A DNA stretch of 64,000 bases, from positions 1,054,001 through 1,118,000 of the forward strand of contig CAVXHI010000002.1 of the NCBI GenBank assembly GCA_963761655.1, read 5' to 3'. Both the position numbers and the translations under genes were made by a program. This DNA is from RYN-122 sp963761655 (GTDB lineage Bacteria > Actinomycetota > Actinomycetes > Mycobacteriales > SCTD01). Positions 56,695 through 64,000 of the stretch are shown piece by piece. The first letter of the stretch is position 1; each line of letters opens with the position of its first letter. The notes under the pieces were generated by a model that saw only the letters and a program-made list of their open reading frames with translations, had not been told where the DNA came from and made no database searches.

Positions 56695-58195
56695 GCGGGA
56701 CGCAGCGTGGCCGCGGCCGCCACCGCGCGCAGCACCGCCGCCGCCTTGTTCTCGCACTCGGCCTGCTCGGCCACCGGGTCGCTGTCGGCCACCAGCCCGC
56801 CGCCGGCCTGCACGTAGGCGGTGCCGCGGTGCAGGACCGCCGTGCGGATGGCGATGGCCATGTCCATGTCGCCGCCGGCGTCGAGGTAGCCGACGCAGCC
56901 GCCGTAGAGGTTGCGGCGGTGCGGCTCGAGCTCCTCGATGATCTCCATGGCCCGCGGCTTGGGGGCGCCGGAGAGCGTGCCGGCCGGGAACGTGGCCCGC
57001 AGGACGTCGAAGGCGGAGCGGCCGGCACGACCTCGCCCACCACGGTGCTGACGATGTGCATGACGTGGCTGTAGCGCTCGATCTGCATGAACTCCACGAC
57101 GTCGACGGTCCCGGGGTCGCAGACCCGGCCGAGGTCGTTGCGTCCGAGGTCGACGAGCATCACGTGCTCGCTGCGCTCCTTGGGGTCGTGCAGCAGCTCC
57201 TCGGCCAGGGCCGCGTCCTCCTCAGGGGTGGCGCCGCGCGGCTTGGTCCCGGCGATCGGGTGCAGCACCGCGTGGCCCGCCGTCACGGTCACCAGCGCCT
57301 CCGGCGAGGACCCGACGACGTCGAAGGGGTGCTCGTGACCGGCGAACCGCAGCAGGTACATGTAGGGCGAGGGGTTGCTGGCCCGCAGCACGCGGTAGAC
57401 GTCCAGCGCGTCGGCCTCGGTGTCGACCTCGAACCGCTGGCTGAGCACCACCTGGAAGGCGTCGCCGGCACGGATGTGCTCCTTGACCACCTCGACCCGG
57501 GCGCGGTGGTCCTCGGGGCTGGTGCGGCGACGCACCTCCGGCTCGGCCGACAGGTCCAGGGTGGCCACGGAGGCGGCGGCGGGCGCGGCGAGCCCGGCGG
57601 CCATCGCGTCCAGGCGGGCGACGGCGTCGCCGTAGGGGTCCTGCCCCGGGCTGCTCGCCAGGACGTTGGCGACCAGCAGGACCGTGCCGTCGCTGTGGTC
57701 GAGCACCGCCAGGTCGGTGACGAGCATCATGGCGAGCTCGGGCATGCCGAGCTCGTCGGGCGCGGTGCTGGGCAGGCGCTCGATCCGCCGGACGGCGTCG
57801 TAACCGACGTAACCGACCAGCCCGCCGGTGAACGGCGGTGCGTCGTCGGCCTTGGGCGTGCGCAGCAGGGCGTCGGCCTCGCGCAGCGCCTCCAGCGGGT
57901 CCTCGCTGGTCGTGGGCAGACCCTCGCCCACCCACAGGGCCCGGCCGTCGCGCTCGGTGAGGGTGGCGGCGGCGTGCACCCCGACGAAGCTCCACCGCGA
58001 CCACGAGCGGCCCTGCTCGGCCGACTCGAGCAGGAACGTCCCGGCCCGTCCGCCGGCGAGCTTGCGGTAGACGCCGACGGGGGTCTCGCCGTCGGCGAGC
58101 AGCCGGCGCGTGACCGGGACGACGGCCGCGCCGCCCGCGCGCCGGAGGGCGTCGAACTCCTCGCGGGAGGGCGAGGTGGCCCCGAGCCGGCTCAC
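56691..58195 (-). CDS. trpE: Anthranilate synthase component I (one frame break near 57025)
   Basis: Makes anthranilate from chorismate with ammonia from its glutaminase partner, about 501 codons. The start GTG at 58195 overlaps the hisI stop (GTGA). The chorismate-binding domain has GDAFQVVLSQRFEVD, MYLLRFAG, LHPIAGTKPRGATPEEDAALAEELLHDPKER and MLVDLGRNDLGRV. The break falls at STVVGEV, then APKPRAMEIIEELEPHRR continues in another frame. The LLES text near residue 50 suggests feedback control by tryptophan. No trpG is adjacent. Confidence 0.94.
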
Positions 58196-58587
58196 GCGGG
58201 TGCGCCGACCACGGCGTCGAGGACGTCGGCGTCGAAGCAGGTGCGGTCGCCCGTGTGGCACGCCCCGCTGCCGACCTGGTCGACCCGCACGAGCAGGGTG
58301 TCGCCGTCGCAGTCGAGCGCCACGGACTTGACCCACTGCTGCGAGCCGGAGGTGTCGCCCTTGACCCAGTACTCCTGCCGGCTGCGCGACCAGTAGGTGC
58401 AGCGACCGGTGGTGAGCGTGCGGTGGAGGGCCTCGTCGTCCATCCAGCCGACCATGAGCACCTCGCCGGTGTCGTGCTGCTGGGCCACGGCGACGACGAG
58501 CCCGTCGCGGTCGCGCTTGAGCCGGGCGGCCACAGCGGGGTCGAGATCGGTGGGGCGGACGGCGGACGACGGGGTGCTGGCGGTCAC
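58192..58587 (-). CDS. hisI: Phosphoribosyl-AMP cyclohydrolase
   Basis: A 131-residue histidine-pathway enzyme that opens the purine ring of PR-AMP. Zinc ligands Cys93, Cys110 and Cys117 (GSGACHTGDRTCF) and magnesium aspartates in LDCDGDTLLV (Asp92, 94, 96) are present; substrate text MVGWMDDEALHRTLTTGRCTYWSRSR is canonical. The start overlaps the MFS stop (GTGA) and its end overlaps trpE, placing it within the overlapping run. It lacks the HisE domain. Confidence 0.96.
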   Translation of the reverse strand: MTASTPSSAVRPTDLDPAVAARLKRDRDGLVVAVAQQHDTGEVLMVGWMDDEALHRTLTTGRCTYWSRSRQEYWVKGDTSGSQQWVKSVALDCDGDTLLVRVDQVGSGACHTGDRTCFDADVLDAVVGAPA

Positions 58588-59770
58588 CGCTCCATCCTGC
58601 CCGAGCGCTCCCCCAGCACGAGCGGTCCGGCGACGCCGAGCAGCGCCGCGACGCCCCCGAGCAGTCCCAGCGCCACCGGCAGGCTGGTGCCGGCGGACAC
58701 GGCCCCGACCAGGGGCGGTCCGGCGACGAAGCCCCCGTAGCCGAGGGCGCTGACGACGGCGAGGTCGGCGCCCTGCCGGCCCGGGGCCGAGCGGGCACCC
58801 ACGGCGGTGTAGAGCACCGGCGCGAGGATCGAGGCCCCCGCGCCGGCCACGGCCAGGCCGACCAGGGCCAGGGGCGGCGACGGCGCGAGGACCAGCAGGG
58901 CGACGCCCGCCGCTGTAAGGGCGCCGGCCCCGGACAGCAACCGGCCGGGCGCGGTCCGGCTGCCCAGCACGTGCCCGGCCAGCCGCCCCACCCCCATCGC
59001 GCCGGCGAACAGGGCCGGACCGAGCCCGCTCACCGCCGGGCCGGCCCCCAGGCCCCGCTCCAGGTGCAGGGCGCTCCAGGACTGCAGCCCGTCCTCGACC
59101 AGGAAGCTTCCGGCCACGAGCACCCCGAGGGCCAGCAGCGGGGACGTCAGGCGGCGGCCGCCGGGACTGCCGCCGGCGGCGGGGGGCGTGCGGTGCGGCG
59201 GCACCCGTGCGGCGACGGCGGCGACCGCTCCGCCCACGAGCAGCAGCACGGCCAGCGGACCGATGCCCGCCTCGCGGGCCAGACCCGCGCCCGCGCTGCC
59301 CCCGAGCACGCCGAAGGAGAAGCAGGCGTGCGCGAGCGACATCAGCCGACGGCCGCTCCCGTGCTCGGCCCGCTCCCAGGCGGCCGCCGCGGTGTTGGCC
59401 ACGACGTCGAGGGCCCCGGTGGCGACGCCCAGCAGCACCAGCCCGGCGACCAGCGCCGGAAGACTGCCGGCCAGCGCAGGAAGCGGCACGGCGAGGGCGA
59501 ACGCGACGAGGGTGACCTGCAGGGCCTCGTCCACGCCGTGCCGGTCGGCGAGGCGTCCCGCGAGCGGCATCGCCGGCAGCGCCGCCACGGCGAGGGCGCC
59601 GAGGGCCAGCCCCAGAGCGCCGTCGCCGGCCCCACCCGGTGCTGGACGGCGGGCAGCAGCGCCGCCCAGGCACCCCAGAACCCACCGAAGACGGCGAACG
59701 CCGCCAGCAGCACGCGGCGCTCGGCCGCCGCCCCCGGAGGAGCCGGAATCAGGGCGGCGGGGGCGGTCAC
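58584..59770 (-). CDS. MFS transporter (one frame break near 59635)
   Basis: An MFS permease of about 395 codons with 11-12 membrane helices. The start GTG overlaps the upstream ABC-exporter stop (GTGA). The frame changes near 59635, between WAALLPAVQHRVG and GALGLALGALAVAALPAMPLAGR. The RLADRHG loop between helices 2 and 3 is the typical MFS GxxxDRxGR motif. Substrate is unknown. Neighbouring exporters suggest drug or metabolite efflux. Confidence 0.85.
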
Positions 59771-61536
59771 CGCGACTGCGACATCCAGGACGCATGCAGC
59801 CGGGCGTAGGGCCCGTCCTGGGTGACGAGCTCGTGATGCGGTCCGCGCTGCACGACCACGCCGTCGTCGACGACGAGCACCTCGTCGGCGGCCTCCGCGG
59901 TGGACAGCCGGTGGGCGATCGCGAGGGTGGTCCGTCCGCGGGTGAGGCTGTCGAGGGCTCGCTGCAGCCGCACCTCGGTGGCCGGGTCGACCGCGCTCGT
60001 CGCCTCGTCGAGCACGAGCAGGTCGGGGTCGGCCAGGTAGGCGCGGGCCACGGCCACCAGCTGCCGCTCGCCGGTGCTCAGCTGCTCGCCGCGCTCCCCC
60101 ACCGGGGTGTGCAGGCCGTCCGGCAGGCCCTGCAGCCAGTCGGCCAGCCCCAGGTCGCCGAACGCCCGCGGCGATCTCGTCGTCGGTGGCGTCCGGCCGG
60201 CCGTAGCGCACGTTGTCGACCACCGTGCTGTCGAACAGGAACCCGTCCTGCGGAACCATGACCACGCGGGTGCGCAGGCTGGAGAAGGGGACCTCGTCGA
60301 GGGGGACGCCGGACAGCAGCACCCGCCCCTCGGTCGGGTCCATGAGCCGGGTCAGCAGCTTGGCGAAGGTGGTCTTGCCGCTGCCGGTCTCCCCCACCAC
60401 CGCCACCCGGGTGCGCGGGGCGAGGGCGAGGTCGACGTCGTGCAGGACCCGGGGGCCGCCCGGATAGGCGTAGGAGACCCGCTCGAAGCGGACCCCGACA
60501 GGACCCGGGGGCAGCGGGGTGCCGTCGGTGGGGTCGGCGACGTCGGTGGGGGTGTCGAGCACCTCGAGGACCCTCCTCATGCCGGCGACGGCGTTCTGCG
60601 CCTCGTTGAGCACCTCGGTGGCCACCTGGACGGGCTGCACGAACAGCGTGACGAGGAACAGGAAGCCCACCAGGCGGCCCACGGAGATCTGGCCGTCGAC
60701 GCCCAGCAGGACGCCCACCACCACCACCGCGCCGGTGGCGACCGAGGCCACCAGCTCACCGGTCGAGAACGTGGTGGCGGCGATGACCTGCGCCCGCACC
60801 TGCGCCGACCGGGCGTTCTCCACGGCCTCGTCGATCCGCGCCGCGGTGCGCTCCTGGACGCCGTAGGCGCGGATGACCGGGGCCCCCACCACGGACTCGC
60901 CCACCGCCCCCAGCAGCTCCCCGACCCGCTCGCGGACCGTCCGGTAGGCCAGCTGGAGCCGGGCCTGGAACAGCCGGACCGCCAGGAACAGCGGCAGGAA
61001 GCAGACGTAGACCACCAGCGTCAGCTGCCAGGACCAGACGAGCATGAGCGCGGTGGCGAGCAGGAGCTGGGCGCTGCTGATGACGACGAGCAGCCCGCCC
61101 CACTGCATGAACGTGCTCATGGTGTCGACGTCGCTGGTGACGCGGCTGACCAGCGAACCGCGCCGCTCGGCCGCCTGGTGCAGCACGGACAGGTCGTGCA
61201 CCCGCCGGAACGCCCGCACCCGCAGGGCGGCCAGGCCCTTCTCCGTGGTCCGGTAGAGGCGGACGTTCATGAGGTAGTTGGCGGCAGCGGTGAGCAGCAC
61301 GGCGAGGGCGGCGAGCCCGCAGGCCAGGCGGACCAGGGGCAGGTCCGGCGCGCCGCCGGACAGGCCGTTGTCGATGGTCTGCTGCACGGCCACCGGGACG
61401 ACGACGCGCCCCGCGGTCGCCACGACGGCGAGCAGCAGGGTGACCCGAGGCCCTCGCGGAACTCCGGCGTGAGGCGCAGCGCGTGGGCGAGGACGGCGAA
61501 CGAGCCGCGCTCGGGCGCCGCTGCGGGGGCGGTCAT
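59767..61536 (-). CDS. ABC exporter half-transporter, subunit 2 (two frame breaks)
   Basis: Six-helix membrane domain plus ATPase, about 590 codons. ATG at 61536 overlaps the stop of subunit 1 (ATGA). Frame breaks near 61445 (TPEFREGL, then RVTLLLAVVATAGR) and near 60175. Walker A GETGSGKTTFA and Walker B LLVLDEATSAVD are canonical, with a normal His-loop (IAHRLSTAEAA), but the signature reads LSTGERQL instead of LSGGQ. With subunit 1 this makes one weakened ATP site, as in heterodimeric exporters. Confidence 0.88.
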
Positions 61537-63446
61537 GCCGGCACCTCCTCGGCGAGGGCCTGCCGCTCGGCCTCGGCACGCTCGTAGGCGGTGACCAGGT
61601 CGCGGTAGCCGGGGGCGGAGGTCCTCAGCTCGGCGTCGGTGCCGCGACCGGCCACCCGGCCCTGCTCGAGGTAGACCACCTCGTCGGCCAGCGCGATGGT
61701 GGCGCGGCGGTAGGCGACCACCACCACGGTGCTGGCCGCCGCCGAACTGCGCAGGCCAGCCAGGATGCGCTGCTCGACCTGCGGGTCGACGGCGCTGGTG
61801 GCGTCGTCGAGCACGAGCAGGCGGGGGCGCCGGACGACCGCCCGGGCCAGGGCGATCCGCTGCCGCTGACCGCCGGACAGCGTGGTGCCGCGCTCGCCCA
61901 CCACGGTGTCGAGCCCGGCGGGCAGGGCCTGCACGAAGCGCTCGGCCTGGGCGGTGCGCAGGGCGGCCCACACGTCGGCGTCGTCGAGGTCGGCGCCGAG
62001 GGTGACGTTGCCGCGGATCGTGTCGTCGAACAGGAACGCCGACTGCGGCACGAGCGCTCCGGCACGGGCGACCTCGCCCGGGGCCAGGTCGCGGACGTCG
62101 GTGCCGTCGTAGGACACGACGCCGCCGTCGGGGTCGACCAGGCGCACGAGCAGGCCGGCCAGGGTGCTCTTGCCCGAGCCGGTGGGGCCGACGACGGCCA
62201 CGGTGCGACCCGCCGCGACATCGAGGCAGACGCCGGACAGCACGGGGACGTCGGCGTAGGAGAGGTCGAGCCCCTCGGCGCGCAGCCCGAGCGGCTCGGG
62301 TGTGCGGACCAGCGCGGCCGTCCCGTGGACCTGCTCGCCGGTGGCGGTGAGGACGTTCTGCACGCGGTCCCACCCCACGACGCTGCGGGGCAGCTCGTTG
62401 AGCACCCAGCCCAGCGCGCGCACCGGGAAGGCGAGCAGGGTGAACAGGTAGGCCACCCGGACGAGCTGACCGGCGTCGATGTCGCCACTGCCGACCCGGC
62501 TGGTCCCGGCCAGCAGGACGACGAGCACGCCGAGCACCGGCAGCGCCTCCATGACGGGGTCGAACAGGCCCCGGACCCGGCCGACCGCCGTCATGGTGTC
62601 GCGCAGCTCCTGCGCCGCGGCCCGGAAGCGCTCGGTCTCGTCGGCCTCGCGGCCCAGGGTCTTCACCACGAGGGCCCCGTCGAAGGACTCGTGGGCGATG
62701 CCGCTGACCTCGCCGCGCAGCCGCTGGGCACGCGTCATCAGCGGGGTCATCCGCCGGCTGTAGACCACCGTCAGACCGGCGATGGCGGGGAACACGACCG
62801 AGCCCACCAGCGCCAGGACGGGGTCGGTGACGACCAGCAGCCCCAGGGTGACCACCAGCATCACGACGACGCCGACGGCGAACGGGAACGGTGCGATCGG
62901 GGCCCACGTGGCCTCGACGTCGCTGTTGGCGTTGCTCAGCAGCTCACCGGTGGGGTGGCGCTGGTGCCAGGAGAAGGGCAGCTCGAGGTAGCGCCGGGTG
63001 ACCCGGCGGCGGTAGGTGGCCTGCAGCCGGTACTGCATGACGCCGGCGCCCAGGCGCCGGCCGACGATCCCCACGACCTTGAGCACGGCAACGGCGAGCA
63101 CCGCGCAGAACGCACCGACCAGGGTCGCCGTGGTGGTGCGCCCCTCGCGCAGCGCCGGCGCGATGACCCGCTCGGTGATGCCGCCGAACACGTACGCCTG
63201 CGCGATCGTGGCCAGCGCGAACAGGGCGCTGCCGAGGGTGGCCAGCGTGAAGATGCCCGGCTCCTCCCGGACCGACACCCCGAGCACGCCGAAGCCGCGC
63301 CGCAGGACGCCGCGCTGCCGGGCGGGCTGTTGCTGTGCCGGCCGTTCCTGTGCCGGCTGTTCCTGTGCCGGCTGTTGCCGTGCCGGCCGGGCGGCGTCGG
63401 TCTCGGTGCCCGGGCGCGGCGGGGCGGTGCGGGCAGAGCGGGTCAC
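61533..63446 (-). CDS. ABC exporter half-transporter, subunit 1 (degenerate ATP site)
   Basis: A 637-residue half-exporter. Residues 22-48 are a Gln/Pro/Ala-rich stretch of four 15-base repeats. Six membrane helices follow to about residue 350, then Walker A GPTGSGKSTLAG, signature LSGGQRQRIALARA and Walker B LLVLDDATSAVD. The catalytic Glu after Walker B is Asp and the His-loop position reads VVAYRRATI without His, so its own Walker B and H-loop are degenerate. Paired with the LSTGE signature of subunit 2, that is the classical asymmetric heterodimer. GTG at 63446 starts the 10-kb overlapping run. Substrate unknown. Confidence 0.9.
   Translation of the reverse strand: MTRSARTAPPRPGTETDAARPARQQPAQEQPAQERPAQQQPARQRGVLRRGFGVLGVSVREEPGIFTLATLGSALFALATIAQAYVFGGITERVIAPALREGRTTTATLVGAFCAVLAVAVLKVVGIVGRRLGAGVMQYRLQATYRRRVTRRYLELPFSWHQRHPTGELLSNANSDVEATWAPIAPFPFAVGVVVMLVVTLGLLVVTDPVLALVGSVVFPAIAGLTVVYSRRMTPLMTRAQRLRGEVSGIAHESFDGALVVKTLGREADETERFRAAAQELRDTMTAVGRVRGLFDPVMEALPVLGVLVVLLAGTSRVGSGDIDAGQLVRVAYLFTLLAFPVRALGWVLNELPRSVVGWDRVQNVLTATGEQVHGTAALVRTPEPLGLRAEGLDLSYADVPVLSGVCLDVAAGRTVAVVGPTGSGKSTLAGLLVRLVDPDGGVVSYDGTDVRDLAPGEVARAGALVPQSAFLFDDTIRGNVTLGADLDDADVWAALRTAQAERFVQALPAGLDTVVGERGTTLSGGQRQRIALARAVVRRPRLLVLDDATSAVDPQVEQRILAGLRSSAAASTVVVVAYRRATIALADEVVYLEQGRVAGRGTDAELRTSAPGYRDLVTAYERAEAERQALAEEVPA
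63325..63384. repeat. Four tandem 15-base coding repeats in exporter subunit 1
   Basis: Units starting GGCTGTTGCTGTGCC, GGCCGTTCCTGTGCC, GGCTGTTCCTGTGCC and GGCTGTTGCCGTGCC. They encode a Gln/Pro/Ala-rich N-terminal linker. Confidence 0.85.
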
Positions 63447-63559
63447 GGTGCTCCAGGGTCGTCGGGCGTCCTCTCGTCCGACACCGCGCGGCTCCGGGGG
63501 ATTCCCCGGACCGTCCGCGTACGGCGCCGCGGGCGGGGCTCGTGCGGCAGGATGTCCCG

Positions 63560-64000
63560 GTGCGCCGCTCCCTGTCCGCCCTCGCCGTCGCGCTCCTGCT
63601 CGTCCTGGGCGCGACGGGCTCGGTCGCCGCCTCCCCCGAGGCCGAGCGGCGGGTGGTGCGCGGCACCGACAACTACCTGTTCATCGCCCAGGACTGGTCG
63701 GTCCCGTGCCAGTACCGCGGACAGGCGAGCGCGACCGCCGGCCGCATGGGCTCCTTCGCCGACGCCGTGCGCCGCAGCGGGCGCGAGGTGCGGATGGTCC
63801 TGGGACCGGACAAGGCCACGATCCGCACCGGGAACGTGCCCCGCACCGTGCCGCAGAAGGACTGCGGTGCCGCCGAGAAGGCGGCCGTCTGGACGGCCGT
63901 GCAGGACCGCCTCGGCCCGACCTTCGTCGACCTGCGCCGCCCGCTCGCCGCGGCCGGCGCCCGCTGGCAGACGTACTGGCGCCAGGACACCCACTGGACC
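63560..64000 (+). CDS. AlgX/AlgJ-like SGNH acetyltransferase domain protein (3' end outside window)
   Basis: A 147-codon fragment from GTG 63560, cut by the window end, divergent from the ABC exporter pair. A Sec signal peptide covers residues 1-24 (ends TGSVAAS). The rest reads like an alginate O-acetyltransferase AlgX/AlgJ-related or DHHW-type SGNH domain: RGTDNYLFIAQDW, LGPDKATIRTGN, and a terminal RQDTHWT, where DTHW matches the D-x-H-W active-site step. In actinobacteria such proteins accompany MBOAT acyltransferases and acetylate polysaccharides. The partner would lie beyond the window. Confidence 0.65.
   Translation, partial: MRRSLSALAVALLLVLGATGSVAASPEAERRVVRGTDNYLFIAQDWSVPCQYRGQASATAGRMGSFADAVRRSGREVRMVLGPDKATIRTGNVPRTVPQKDCGAAEKAAVWTAVQDRLGPTFVDLRRPLAAAGARWQTYWRQDTHWT

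Overview
The window is a high-GC, gene-dense actinobacterial chromosome segment. Three things point to the phylum: the RpsA and PdtaR sequences, the rich use of GTG and TTG starts, and the neighbourhoods polA / rpsA / coaE / uvrB and hisI-trpE-(Trp membrane protein)-trpC-trpB-trpA-lgt-gltBD-pyk-pdtaR. A Frankiales/Geodermatophilales-type organism is my guess, but the sequence here does not settle the order. No phage, insertion sequence or CRISPR array is visible. Almost everything looks like vertically inherited chromosome.

Layout. Bases 1-3150 hold the end of a phytoene-desaturase-like oxidoreductase, then a chain of two small membrane proteins and two rhodaneses, a CstR-type repressor with a palindromic operator, and a DUF3224 remnant. 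Bases 3255-6923 hold a RibD/DHFR-like reductase and a coupled Baeyer-Villiger-type monooxygenase / cytochrome P450 pair. Bases 7031-11421 hold a zinc-ribbon membrane protein, a NERD-helicase, and a methyltransferase coupled to a small helix-rich protein. Bases 11418-14502 (minus strand) are an overlapping glycosyltransferase / methyltransferase / prenyltransferase-fold cassette. Bases 14579-21841 carry uvrB, a secreted TIM-barrel protein, coaE, an AbiEi/DUF559 endonuclease-like gene flanked by repeats, and rpsA. Bases 22047-30731 carry a methyltransferase, a wax ester synthase/DGAT, a sortase-type LVIVD surface protein, an aldo/keto reductase, a thioesterase, polA and a GNAT. Bases 30863-36913 are a DUF554 gene and a complete branched-chain amino acid ABC importer (livJ-livH-livM-livG-livF). 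Bases 37081-42760 carry pdtaR, a tRNA-Leu, a secreted CHAP hydrolase behind a structured leader, pyk and a subtilase. Bases 42864-52066 carry gltD, gltB, a histidine kinase, a VIT/CCC1 transporter and lgt. Bases 52200-64000 carry small or truncated genes, then one long minus-strand run of ABC exporter pair, MFS, hisI and trp genes, and finally the start of an AlgX/AlgJ-like gene.

Sequence quality. About 30 single-base frame breaks interrupt otherwise intact genes, including essential ones (polA, uvrB, gltB, trpE, trpC, trpA). They cluster, with roughly 14 between 47.7 and 50.8 kb. The conserved protein continues immediately in another frame each time, so I read them as sequencing or assembly indels and annotate the full gene span with the approximate break positions.

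How the genes work together. Many minus-strand neighbours overlap by exactly four bases (ATGA or GTGA), so translation is probably coupled along the liv operon, the glycosyltransferase cassette and the 10-kb ABC-MFS-hisI-trp run. Clear hairpins mark the ends of rpsA, livF/DUF554, pdtaR, the tRNA, the subtilase gene and gltD. A large inverted repeat between livJ and livH probably sets the binding-protein to permease ratio.
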